Source: Rhynchopus sp. YZ270_cl-10
Taxonomy: Eukaryota; Euglenozoa; Diplonemea; Diplonemida; Diplonemidae
NCBI GenBank assembly: GCA_964035575.1
Contig: OZ037878.1
Span: 186,001-250,000, forward strand
Reading direction: 5' to 3'
Length of the DNA stretch: 64,000 bases
A model generated the notes under the pieces. It was not told where the DNA came from. It searched no databases and worked only from the letters and a program-made list of their open reading frames with translations. The position numbers and the translations under genes were made by a program. Of this stretch, positions 51,206 to 61,063 are shown piece by piece. How positions within the stretch are numbered: the stretch's first letter is position 1; the number at the start of each line of letters is the position of its first letter.

Positions 51206-52924
51206 TCAGAACCAGCCCTGGGCAGGCTCGATGGACAGAGGGAACTTGAAGTAGTTCAGCTTGTCGTACTTCCTCTTGATGCGCTGAAGCTTCTTGTAGG
51301 CAGACGTAGACGGGTACAGGTGGGAGAGCTCCGTCGTGTACTCGTCCTGGTAGTTCACGTACACGCTGTCACCGGCAGGTGCGGTGATGGTGTTGTTGTA
51401 CCTGTCCACAAATGGGGTCATCGCCTCCTTCGGAACGGACACTCCGGGGATCGGGAAACGGCACGACTGAAGCGTTCCCCACATGTTGCGCCCTCCGAAC
51501 GAAGACTTCTTCATGTGTGCGTCCATTGTCTGCATGCGTCCGCCCATGGGCTCGAAGTAGGTGAACGAGGTGTGTCCAAGCGAGAAGAAGTCTGCGGTGG
51601 TGTCGTTGAAGAGAAGGTCCGAAAAGGCAGCAAGGTACTCAGGCTTGTCGCACACATCCTCAGGGCGTTCGACGTAACGGGACGAGCACTGGTATGTGGT
51701 GCGCCCGATCTCGGCAGGGGTCTGGTACATCTGCTCACCGAACGCGTACGCATGCGGCACGGGCTGGTATGCCTTCTGCACAGGCACCATCTCAGCAGGC
51801 ATCAAGGACAGGAACGCCTCAATGACAGGTGCGGCCTCCAGCATGGCCTCCTCAGGCACAGAAGAGTTCTCAGGGATGTAGAAGACAAGGAAGCTCAGCA
51901 CCGGCTGGCCAGTCGTCTGGGATGGCGAAAGCAGAGGCCACATCGTGAGGCGAGTGTTGTCGGTCTGGCCGTTGTAGTATCCGCACATGGTTCCCCAGAA
52001 CTGGTCAGCCACAGCCGTGGAAGTGAGCGCGTAGTCAACAACTCCAACCACACGGTACTGCGGGCGCTCCACAGTGCGCACGTAGTACTTCGTGATGATT
52101 CCGAAGTTCAAGTGTCCGTTTCCACGCACAGCCCACAGCAGGTCCTGGCGCCACTTGTTCCACAGGTTGTGCACCTTGCTTCCGGTGATTGCCAGCTCGT
52201 GGTCGGTGTCCAGCACAGTCATCTTACGTCCGCACGACAGCACAATGTCCACTCCGACAATGTAGTCGGCGGACAGTCCGTACGGGCGTGTGGCCTGCCC
52301 CATGCCTCCTCCACCGAAGTGTCCTCCAATGCCCACAGTGCTCTCCTGTCCGTGCGGCAGCCATGTGTCCATCTGGATGTAGTGGAAGAACAGGTCCTGG
52401 AGGGTGTTGCCCGGCTCCACTGTCATGTACACTGTTGGCTCGTCTCCCTCAGAGGTGAAGTTGGTGATCTCGCGCATGCGGAAGAAGTCGATGATGATGC
52501 AGTTCTCGCAGCTGCTCATGCAACGCTGCGAGTGTCCTCCACTGCGCACACGCACCTCCTTCTTGAAGAGACGTGCGAACAGCAGCGACTTCTGCACATC
52601 ACTCTGCGACCTGACCATCATCACAGACGTGGGCACAAGGTTGAACTCGTCGCAGCTCTCGGGGGTGCGAGTGTTCAGGTCCGCGAAGGTGTAGTTCTCG
52701 TTTCCAGGCTCAGACGGGCACGCCACGTCCAGCTCTGTCACGTGTCCGTCACAGCACTTCACATCCGCCATCAGGGCAGTCCCATCCATGAACTTGGACA
52801 GCAGACAGAACTCCTGCGGGCTTGGGTCGTGCTTCGAGTTGAAGAGGAAGTGGGGAATGAACATCCCATTTGCGGTGGTTGCTGCAAGCAGCGTGCACAG
52901 CAGGAGCTGGGTCTGCCGCATCAT
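51206..52924 (-). CDS. Secreted FAD-linked oxidase (berberine-bridge-enzyme family), copy B
   Basis: 572 residues, a twin of 44811-46529 with the same signal peptide, SGGHS flavin-attachment histidine, absent second cysteine and BBE C-terminus. Replacements are PLLSPSQ, GHTSFTY and MDAHMKK. Nearly all other differences are synonymous (for example around 51410, 51814 and 51900), so both copies look functional and under purifying selection. The leader is shared up to the acceptor-like TTTTCAG; upstream sequence differs, so the two may be transcribed differently. Confidence 0.92.
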   Translation of the reverse strand: MMRQTQLLLCTLLAATTANGMFIPHFLFNSKHDPSPQEFCLLSKFMDGTALMADVKCCDGHVTELDVACPSEPGNENYTFADLNTRTPESCDEFNLVPTSVMMVRSQSDVQKSLLFARLFKKEVRVRSGGHSQRCMSSCENCIIIDFFRMREITNFTSEGDEPTVYMTVEPGNTLQDLFFHYIQMDTWLPHGQESTVGIGGHFGGGGMGQATRPYGLSADYIVGVDIVLSCGRKMTVLDTDHELAITGSKVHNLWNKWRQDLLWAVRGNGHLNFGIITKYYVRTVERPQYRVVGVVDYALTSTAVADQFWGTMCGYYNGQTDNTRLTMWPLLSPSQTTGQPVLSFLVFYIPENSSVPEEAMLEAAPVIEAFLSLMPAEMVPVQKAYQPVPHAYAFGEQMYQTPAEIGRTTYQCSSRYVERPEDVCDKPEYLAAFSDLLFNDTTADFFSLGHTSFTYFEPMGGRMQTMDAHMKKSSFGGRNMWGTLQSCRFPIPGVSVPKEAMTPFVDRYNNTITAPAGDSVYVNYQDEYTTELSHLYPSTSAYKKLQRIKRKYDKLNYFKFPLSIEPAQGWF

Positions 52925-53397
52925 TGTTTGTTGTGGTTTCACTATTCTTGACAAAGTGGTATCTGTGGTGGTGTGGTGTGAGTGGGCAGTGCGGACTCAG
53001 GCCTCTGAAAAGGTGCCAGACAATACTTCACCAGCGATACTATACAACACACTAGCTTGGACAGCCCCGACTATGAAACGTTCGGAAAATGACTTTTTGT
53101 CAATCTACTTTCCTCCAAACTCAAAGCGGGGGTGGACACTGGGGAACCAAGATGCAAAGGCATCCCGGACAAGAAAACAATAAGACAGACGATTATTGAA
53201 ACACATAAAGATGTTTGCCATACGACGTGACCTCTGTTCTGTCGACTCAACACAAAAAAAAAACACCTCCCACATTCTTTTTCATCTAACAACCTCTAAC
53301 ACACACACACACCCGCCACCTTCTGGAAAGCAACAGCACCTTTCCATACCCACACATCCCCCTCCTCCTCCTCCTCCATACAACGCAACCTACTCAC

Positions 53398-53961
53398 CTA
53401 CAACACAGTCACCGCACCAGCATCACCCCGCATACAGACATAAGGGTAGAGTGGCTGGTCTGGACAGAGACCTGCTTGCGAACGGTATATGGACCTTCCA
53501 TTGCACGTTATCGAGAAGGATGCGTCTGAGTTGATGCGGAGCGTGGTCTTGTCGTTTTGTGTGAACGGTGGGCAGGAGGCATAGGGGGGTTTGGTGTGGA
53601 GGAGTTGGATCGAGCCGTTTGCTGCTACAGCGACACCCCATTGGAGGGGGCGTGGGGTGGGGGCACGGCAGGTGCCTGCAGGTGGGCGCGCGCGTTGTGG
53701 CAGTGCTGCCAGATGTGGCATTGTGTGGCAACAGACTGTCTCCGTTGCAAGCCCAACATACACCCCCTCCACCCCCACGCGAAACGCCACCTCGCTCGCA
53801 GCGCTTACCCCCAACAGTGCATGCCACACCTCGCTGTTGTTCTCCCCCGACACCTCTACCTCCACCTCCGCCCCATTTACATGAAACCCCCTCTCATCAC
53901 GCCATTTTCGAGGGGAAGGCGCAGAAGGACGAGAAGAATGGAGAGCTCTTTGCAATGACAT
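53398..53961 (-). CDS. SPRY-like domain protein, 187 residues
   Basis: I start at the ATG at 53961 (MSLQRALHSSRPSAPSPRKW); CTTTCTGCAG lies 21 bases upstream as an acceptor. The remainder resembles one SPRY/B30.2 beta sandwich: RGFHVNGAEVEVEVSG, WHALLGVSAASEVAFRVGVE, WGVAVAANGSIQLLH, then FSITCNGRSIYRSQ and PLYPYVCMRGDAGAVTVL. The WGVAV...LYPYV pattern is the usual SPRY signature. The N-terminal 20 residues are basic with Ser and Arg and could target mitochondria. No partner domain, so a small binding protein. It ends in TAG. Confidence 0.75.
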   Translation of the reverse strand: MSLQRALHSSRPSAPSPRKWRDERGFHVNGAEVEVEVSGENNSEVWHALLGVSAASEVAFRVGVEGVYVGLATETVCCHTMPHLAALPQRARPPAGTCRAPTPRPLQWGVAVAANGSIQLLHTKPPYASCPPFTQNDKTTLRINSDASFSITCNGRSIYRSQAGLCPDQPLYPYVCMRGDAGAVTVL

Positions 53962-54802
53962 CAACTTAGGAAAGTGTCCCCTCTGCAGAAAGCAGGACCT
54001 CTGGAATGGAGCAGACAAAAGGGGGTTTTATTGTGAAAAGCGAGGAACAAAGAAAAGTAGGGGATTAAAGGGGAGGCTTATTCCTAAATAATAGCAATTT
54101 TCCAAGAATTTTCAAAAAAGCATGCATAAAAGCAGGGCGGAAAATGGGTCGTTTTTCATGTTTGACCATCCAAAAAAAAAAAACACCTGCATTTGTATTG
54201 TCCGGAATCCGTCCGCGCTGTAGTGGCTCAATTTACCGATATGGACAAATTCTTGGTTTTGGTCAAAAGCCATATAAAGCCAAAGAGGTCAAGGAGAGGG
54301 CCAGAGTCCAAAATCAACCGATTTTCGATGGATGAAAAAAAAAGGGGCCTTTAGACCATAGCTCGACCTTAGCAGCAAATATACAGTATGCTTAGGGAAT
54401 TATGACTGTACAAATAAACACATACTTTATTGAAAATCTAGGAAATAACAGGCAATTTAGGAATAAGACTGAAGGGGATGATGTATTTTTTAATTTTTTG
54501 GCATTTGTCGTGGGGAGAAAAAAACTCCACTTCTCCTATTTGTTTTCTTTTTTTTCTTTTTTTGTTATGTCGACCGTCGCCGTTGCAAAAGACATTCCCA
54601 AAGAAACCCTTTGGCATATTCTTTTGCGTTTCCCTTTATTTCTGCATCCGGGGTTTACATTCCCCAAATACCCCACCCACCCCCCTCCCCCATCCCCGTA
54701 AACCTTCCTCGCTGCAAAAAAACTCTGACAAAAATAAACGCACTGCTGCTTTTTTTTTGCGGGTGAGAGTACCCGCGGGTTTTTTTTTCTTTAGATTTTC
54801 CT
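53962..54802. other. Intergenic region, 0.84 kb
   Basis: A/T-rich spacer. GTCGACCGTCGCC near 54572 resembles family 3. No gene. Confidence 0.55.
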
Positions 54803-57800
54803 TTATCCCTTCCGCCTGCGTTTCTTCTTGGGCTGTACTGAAGAAGAAGAAGAAGAGGACGAGGAGGATGACGAAGAGGAGTCCGAGTCAGAGCTGCTGC
54901 TGCTGCTGCTCGAGGAGTCTGAGCTGTCGTCCGACCCGTCTTCGCTTGCCTCCACTGCAGGCATGATGGTCGGCATTGTGACAAGGTATTCACGCAGCTC
55001 TTCGGTCAGCCCACCTGGGGAAAAAAAAATGGTAGAAAAAGGGGAAGTGAATGCACAATAGAAACAGCTACCGTATTCGTACAAATTATCGACCGTAAAA
55101 AAGGCTGGACTTCCAGAAAAATCCTGAACATTTCAGGGTACATTAGTACAATCGATAATGTGTACAAATACAGTAGATGAAAGAGAGAGAGCGAGAGAGA
55201 AAGAGAACAACCATACCAAGCTCAATCTGTGTGAAGAAGTTAATCGCAAAACGGACGTTTTTCGCAGTGTCCCTGGGTAGAAGCCCCGTCAGCGAGGGTT
55301 GTAATCTCGGTTCGTTCAGACGGACGCACAGCTGTTTTGGGGGTGGAATTAATTGCGGAGGTAAAAAAAAACAAGTAATTGCTATCGGAAAAAAAACGGG
55401 GTGTGCTGTGGAACTCCATCCTGTAGAAATAATCTACAACACGCCCAGCATTCTGCTCTTCTGCAGGTATGCTAACGCTCTTCGTAAGCTCCCAGACCAA
55501 CTGGGACGCCAGCATCTGAAACGTTCAAGAAGGGGGGCTGTCCTCTTCGTCCAGCACCATCTGCTCGATAGCGTTGTTGGACGTCGGCTCGGCAGGCTCG
55601 GCGTGTTCCAGCTCGTTTTTGTCCACAGGCTCCCCACATTGTCGTCGTCGTTGGAGCAGTGCCGAAGGAACACAGAATGCACAGACTACAACACATCGAT
55701 CACACCAGGCGCATCAGCACCTCCAGCAAATCGCCAGGATGCTACGGTGGTTTCGAAAATCGCGCGGAGTTTTCCACAGCACACCCGTTTTTCCTTAGCA
55801 ATTACTTGTCCTTGTTGTTACTGTTGTTTTCAACCACCTTCCTTCAACCCTTGTAGGGATCAGTTGTAATTTTTTTCGCGAAAACATGAAATTATACATT
55901 TCAAGAGAACAAATTAAAAAGGGTCCTTATTTGCATTTTTGGGCTCCGCCCGTGCAGTGGTGGGGTCAATCTCGAAAATTGGACAATTTTTTGACTACTT
56001 AAATTTTGAGAAATATGAGCCCGGTTGCTTATACGTGGGGCCCATTTTCAGCTAAAATTTTCCTCAAAATCTGGTTTTGTAAAATTGACCCTTTACTCCC
56101 CCCCCACATCGATTTCAATACTATACCTTACTTCACCTACGGTTACCCTTACAGGGGGGTGAAGGAAGGTAAGTTGAAAAGGGTCCTTATTTGCATTTTT
56201 GGGCTCCGCCCGTGCAGTGGTGGGGTCAATCTCGAAAATTGGACAATTTTTTGACTACTTAAATTTTGAGAAATATGAGCCCGGTTGCTTATACGTGGGG
56301 CCCATTTTCAGCTAAAATTTTCCTCAAAATCTGGTTTTGTAAAATTGACCCTTTACTCCCCCCCCACATCGATTTCAATACTATACCTTACTTCACCTAC
56401 GGTTACCCTTACAGGGGGGTGAAGGAAGGTAAGTTGAAAATACATACACTGGCAAGCCCCATCTGCTGCGCAAGCTCCTGGAAGAGGAACTTGATGAAGC
56501 ACCGCGACCCTGAGGTGGTGGCCTGCTGTGTGAGGGTGATGCACTTCAGCACCTCCCAGGGGAGGGCGTCCTTTTGGAGGATGTGTGCAAAGAGAAGCGA
56601 GATGTTGCGCAGCTTCTTTGTGTCTATCACATGTGCCTGTGCGTACTGCAGTGCGAACTCTTCTTCAAACGCCTGCTGGTACTCCACATTAAGCAGGCAG
56701 AACCGCTCTGCAAGCTGCGAGTAGTACCGTGACGACGTAGGCTGCATGCTGCACCCCTCAACTACAATGCCAGCAAGGTACGTCGCGTTCTGTGGGGTGT
56801 TTTTTTTTTAAATACCATTTCAAATTGAAGTAATAATCGTGCAAATTAATCAAGGTTTGTACGCTGGAAACGCAGTTCGCTCTTTTGGATCAATGCAGCG
56901 AAGGCCCACTGCGCCTGAAAATAGGCATGTCTGGAAAAATCTATCTGAGGCGTGGCTGAGTACTAATCCTTACAATAACGCCTCAAAGCTTGTTCGGCTT
57001 CGTTGCATTGTATGTTGTAATCTAGTGTCAAAAACATACCGAGTAGTTCGCGCATGGACCCTTAATAAGCTTATGCGACACCTCATCCACATCCAGCGAA
57101 CTGTTGATACACATCACCATGTCCCTTCGCAGCGTGATCCGCTCGTCCTCCGTCAGATCCGTAACTTCCTCCACCTGCTCTTCGTGTGTGTCCTCTGCCC
57201 CCGCCCCGCCCTGGGCGACCCCTGCATCCTCCTCCTCGTCGTCGTCGTCGCCAAGGATCTCAAGCTTGATGTCTTCGTACAGCTGCTGGTCCTCCAGGAA
57301 GTTTGGGTTGACGCGGAAGTAGTCTTCATTGCGTCGCACGTCGTAGGGCTCTGCGGGGTCGAGTTCGAGCTCGTGCGTCAGCATGTCTTCTTCGTCAAGG
57401 AGGTCTAGCTCTTCGAGGACCTCGGGGAAGTCTTTAAATTCGGTTTTAATGACGGCAAAGAGTCCTTCAATGACATATTGTGTGCGCGTCTCGAGGTCGC
57501 CTTCGTGAAGAATGGATCGGAGCCGCTCCTCAACCGTCTGGAAGTTCTTTTTTGCAAGCGTCTGCAGCGCCTTCCCGCATTGCTTAATAAACTCCACCGA
57601 GAGTTCTACAGAGTCGTGCGTGGGCTCGTCAAGGAAGAGGAGAAGCAGATCGAACCCAATCTTTTCGTGCAGGATTCTTTGGTTAATCGCATGGGCAATG
57701 AATTTGAGGGACGTCAGGAGAATGATTTTGTCGTTCCTTTTGTACCCCTTTTGGAAGTTCGTGATGACTCTGACCATGAGTAGGTGCCCTACCTCGGGCA

Positions 57801-58140
57801 TCTTAGAGTTGATGATCGCAACGAGGCAGGCAAAGACGTTAGTAAAGGATGGTGACGTGGCCTGCGCCTTCATGATCCCTTTGCAGAATAGCCCCATTCC
57901 CCACTTCAAATTTTCGCTAAAAGCCTCGCGCGCGATATTGTTGATATTCGCTGCGTTCACCTTATTGATAATACCGTTAAGCGATTTCCTCAAAGAATCC
58001 CACATCATGCGTTGGTATTCCTTCGATGTTTTGTCCATCTGCTGCGTCAGTTGCGCGGCTTTCCAAGGAGGGACATACACACCCCCAGACCGGGTACGGT
58101 CCACCTTCGACACCGAAACCATATTGGCTGCGTCACCCAT
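54803..58140 (-). CDS. CWC22: Pre-mRNA splicing factor CWC22, four exons
   Basis: Exons are 58140-57040, 56789-56448, 55331-55217 and 55014-54803, giving 1,770 bases and 589 residues. Introns of 250, 1,116 and 202 bases all start GTATG and end ACAG, ACAG and CCAG. GGVYVPPWKAAQL opens the MIF4G domain (about residues 20-210, FCKGIMKAQATSPSFTNVFA, KLKRND-like GYKRNDKIILL). An acidic linker follows, then the MA3 domain (about 330-455: LRRDMVMCINSSLDVDEVSH, FIKFLFQELAQQMGL). The CWC22-specific tail is GLLPRDTAKNVRFAINFFTQ followed by GGLTEELREYL. It ends in a Ser/Asp run and KKKRRRKG, shorter than the human RS-rich tail. CWC22 joins the spliceosome and recruits eIF4A3 to exons. Intron 2 contains a 437-base TIR element and a 260-base tandem duplication; intron 3 contains a 103-base MITE. 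Confidence 0.95.
55071..55173. mobile_element. 103-bp MITE flanked by TA, in CWC22 intron 3
   Basis: The inverted ends CCGTATTCGTACAAATTATC and, inward from the right, CTGTATTTGTACACATTATC are each flanked by TA (55069-55070 and 55174-55175), the Tc1/mariner pattern. It lies wholly in intron 55216-55015 and leaves splice sites untouched. Confidence 0.75.
55372..55808. mobile_element. 437-bp TIR element carrying coding-like sequence, in CWC22 intron 2
   Basis: The left end CAAGTAATTGCTATCGG and right end read inward CAAGTAATTGCTAAGG continue as imperfect TIRs of about 45 bases (CGGGTGTGCTGTGGAA in both). Its interior on the minus strand has protein-like stretches, for example EHAEPAEPTSNNAIEQMVLD followed by EEDSPPS and a stop, and MLASQLVWELTKSVS. 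They have no place in CWC22, whose exon 2 joins exon 3 directly. It may be an element that captured gene fragments (Pack-type). No target duplication identified. Confidence 0.6.
55921..56440. repeat. Two tandem 260-bp identical units inside CWC22 intron 2
   Basis: The unit 55921-56180 is repeated at 56181-56440 with no difference that I can see. Each unit ends GGTAAGTTGAAAA. The second ends directly at the 5' splice site region of exon 2 (exon ends 56448). A recent duplication or an assembly artefact. Confidence 0.9.
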
Positions 58141-59302
58141 GATGCTACCTTTTACTTTTTAAAAAAAGCAATAAAAAATATCCCCCCCCTGGTAGGGTTT
58201 TGATTAGTGGTTGATAACACCCCAAAAGGTTGGTTCTCCGCAGTGTGGTCAAAGTTGGTCACCTTGATCGGTTTATTGTAGACCTGGTGCTCCTGAAAAC
58301 CCCATTTTGCGTACTTGTTGCGTACTTGGTATTTTTTTATTTCAGGAGCACCAAGACCGTATTAAATACTATTTCGGGGGGTTTTTTTGTAGGGTGTATG
58401 TGGGTGTTTGTCAGAAGGGGGGAAAAAATAGAAAAAAATAAATATTTTATGAAAAGATAAACCTACGACGTTGCTTAGTGAGGGGTATCCTTATAAAAAG
58501 AGGAAAAGAGAAAAGAGAGAGGAAACGAGAGCATTTGGACTTTTTTTTTTTTTGAGTGTTTTTTTTTTGTTTTGTTTTTTTGTTTTTTTTTTTTTTGTAC
58601 TTTTTTCCACGCGGAAAAAGTTGGATTTTCCGGAGAGGGAAAGAGGAAAGGGGAAAGGGGGCGATCGGTTTTTTTTTTTGTTTGAAAATTGTCATTTCAG
58701 CTTTTTTTGCTTTTATTCGTACAGGGGTCCAACCATTTGACACTACCTATGCATTTACCAGCTAAAACCAAACATATCAAGACCATTGTGTAAAAAAAGA
58801 ATTGTTGTGTACAGAAAATAAAAAAGAAAGGGAAAGTTTAGAAGAATCTTTGCTTTGTCATCTTTAAAATCCCCCCCGCTTTTATTCTTGATGAAAAAAA
58901 GCAGACGGAAAAAAATTGACTTCGAAATATAAAGCCCAACAGTGTACCTAAAAAATGCCAAGCGGGGGGAGAAAAATCAGAGCACCTTTTTTCAGTGTAA
59001 GAGAAAGTTGAAAGTGAAATGGCTTATAAAGACGAGATTAGAAGACAAGATGAGTGAGAAGTCAACACCCCCGATCATGAGATGTGTAACAACAGGGTTG
59101 TCATGATCACATGCCAACTTCCATGGCCACCGTCCTTCTGTCTATATGAACCTACACCCTCTCTTATAAAAAAAAATGGATATTCCATCAAAGCAATCGG
59201 AAAAAAAAAACAATATAAAATCTGCGCGTGGGAAGTTAATAAAAGAGACATATCAAGAGAAAAAGCTTTTGTTTTTCAGATTTACACCTTTTTTTCGTTC
59301 CT
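58141..59302. other. Intergenic region, 1.2 kb
   Basis: Spacer with T runs and the inverted repeat at 58285-58353. No gene seen. Confidence 0.6.
58285..58353. repeat. 14-bp perfect inverted repeat
   Basis: TGGTGCTCCTGAAA (58285-58298) and TTTCAGGAGCACCA (58340-58353) with a 41-base spacer that itself repeats GCGTACTTG. Stem-loop or tiny element. It sits about 150 bases upstream of the CWC22 start. Confidence 0.7.
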
Positions 59303-60715
59303 TTAGTTCACCCTCTTCTGGTTGCGTTCTGCCGCCTTCTCCTTCATGTAAGCGATGTTCGGGCAGGAAGGGTTGCAGCAGTTCTTGAAGGGCACGGTGT
59401 AGGTGGAGTTCCACAGGCACGGCTGGTAGAGCTTGTTGTCCACAACGGCTACCTCTGCTGTGGATGCTGCTGTGGTCAGGGAGGTGCTTGCCCACCAGTC
59501 GTCCACTGCCTTTTGCGGGGTGACTCCGTCGATCAAGATGGTATCGAAGAAGGGCCCACCAATGTCCTCCGATCCAAGATGGCAGGAGTGTGCGTATCCA
59601 CCGTTTCCTGCCCTCGAGAGCGGCCCGCTGTTGAACACCTTCGTGATCTCCTCGATGTAGGGGTTCACAAACTCATCCAGGTATGCCTGCGAGCACTGCC
59701 AGCCGTACTCAACACATTCGTGAAGCGATTTGGTGTGGGGGTCGCACTGAACATGCCAGCCATCCCAGTTGGGGTCAAAGAAGTACTCTGCGTTGACAAG
59801 ACAGAAGGACCCGAAGGTGCCCCAGGCCTGCGCAAAGACGAACATCTTCGACTCAACCAACGCGAACCCCTCAGTGGAGATCATGCACTCCCACTCATGC
59901 CCTGCGGGCTTCGTCTTGAGGCATTCTGGGCGGACGGCGCCGGAGCAGTTTCCGTATTCATACACACCGATGTCGGGGAGACCGGCGATCCCGGTGGTGG
60001 AGGTGTTCCCGCCGTACCACATCCCAAAGGTGTCTTTGGAGAAGTATCCACTCCAACGGGGGTAGAGTCCGTCAACGAAGATCACCCTGTAGTTGGTCAC
60101 TCCAGCGACGGCTTTGAGCTGTGCCCCAATGCGGTCGGCGTAGTGGAAAAGGGCGTGTGCTCCACCGTCGGTCCCGGACATAGCAATAACAGATTTGGCG
60201 GAAAATTTCATGTCTTGTGCGATTTGGGAAATGCTCGAACTCAAAATACGCTGCCCGCGAAGGAATAGGTTAGACCCGTTGACCTTCTTATCGGTGTTCC
60301 CCATCCAGTTCATGGCGTCGCAGCTCTGCAGCACAACCTTGTTGAAGTTGCAGAAGGTCGGGTTTGATGTGCAGTTGTTCGAGTAAATCCCGGTGTCCCA
60401 CGGTGCGTTCCAGATGGGTGCAAGGGGTTTCGGTGTGGTGCCCTCCTTTTGAGCAGACATCTGGCAGTTTCCAAGGCTCGTGGTGATGTTAACCCGCCCG
60501 GGGGGGAGGCACCAGAGCGTGCCGTCACCTGGGTTGTACATTACAACCAACCAGTTGTCGCTTGGGGTTGGGCTCATGTATGTATAGTAGCCTGCCTGGT
60601 TGCCCTGGCTGCAGACCGCTTCTTTGTCAGTCAGAAGGGTCAACGTGGCGTTGTACCCATAAGCGTCAACGGTGCTAGCCAAGCAGGCCAGCGCTACTGC
60701 CAGACAGACCCGCAT
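59303..60715 (-). CDS. Secreted pectinacetylesterase/Notum-family protein, nucleophile replaced
   Basis: 470 residues, signal peptide MRVCLAVALACLASTVDAYG. The order follows the family: AVCSQGNQAGYYTYMSP, NWLVVMYNPGDGTLWC (in place of the usual GGGWC), SCDAMNWMGN, FLRGQRIL, SVIAMSGTDGGAHALFHYAD, YAHSCHLGSED and AVDDWW. Family members hydrolyse acetyl or palmitoleoyl esters with a serine in a GTSAGG motif; here that motif reads GTDGGA, with Asp183 where Ser is expected. It may therefore be a non-catalytic relative, or use Ser180 three residues earlier. Many cysteines fit a secreted, disulphide-bonded protein. The family is assigned with fair confidence; activity is doubtful. Confidence 0.85.
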   Translation of the reverse strand: MRVCLAVALACLASTVDAYGYNATLTLLTDKEAVCSQGNQAGYYTYMSPTPSDNWLVVMYNPGDGTLWCLPPGRVNITTSLGNCQMSAQKEGTTPKPLAPIWNAPWDTGIYSNNCTSNPTFCNFNKVVLQSCDAMNWMGNTDKKVNGSNLFLRGQRILSSSISQIAQDMKFSAKSVIAMSGTDGGAHALFHYADRIGAQLKAVAGVTNYRVIFVDGLYPRWSGYFSKDTFGMWYGGNTSTTGIAGLPDIGVYEYGNCSGAVRPECLKTKPAGHEWECMISTEGFALVESKMFVFAQAWGTFGSFCLVNAEYFFDPNWDGWHVQCDPHTKSLHECVEYGWQCSQAYLDEFVNPYIEEITKVFNSGPLSRAGNGGYAHSCHLGSEDIGGPFFDTILIDGVTPQKAVDDWWASTSLTTAASTAEVAVVDNKLYQPCLWNSTYTVPFKNCCNPSCPNIAYMKEKAAERNQKRVN

Positions 60716-61063
60716 GGTATAAAAACGCGCTCTGTAGTGTAAAAAAATGCAGATATGGCCTGTTGTGTGGTAAAAAGGGTGGAGTGAAAAAACTATGATT
60801 TTTTGGAGAAAAATGAATTTTTTTTTTTACGTTTTTTTGAAGAGCTTTCTTGAAAAAGCTGTTTTTTTTCGGGTTTCAAAGGACAATAGAAAATTGAAAA
60901 GTATTTCATGCAGGAAAAGAGAAAAAACGCGGAAAATAAGATGAATCTAAGCCTACCACCTCTCTGTTCTCTTCAAAGGAGTATTGGCTATTCCACGTAG
61001 GCCATAAAAATACATCAAATCAACGATCTGACAGGAGATTTTAAAAAAAACACCTCTTTTTTT

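Larger units (their letters stand above)
48815..53013. repeat. Segmental duplication, copy B
   Basis: Partner of 39010-46618, with the same order of blocks. It lacks the 3.67-kb element but has its own 348-base insertion. The right edge is identical to copy A up to the last base of GGCCTCTGAAAAG, then unrelated sequence follows. The break coincides with the TTTTCAG acceptor-like site upstream of the oxidase. Confidence 0.85.
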
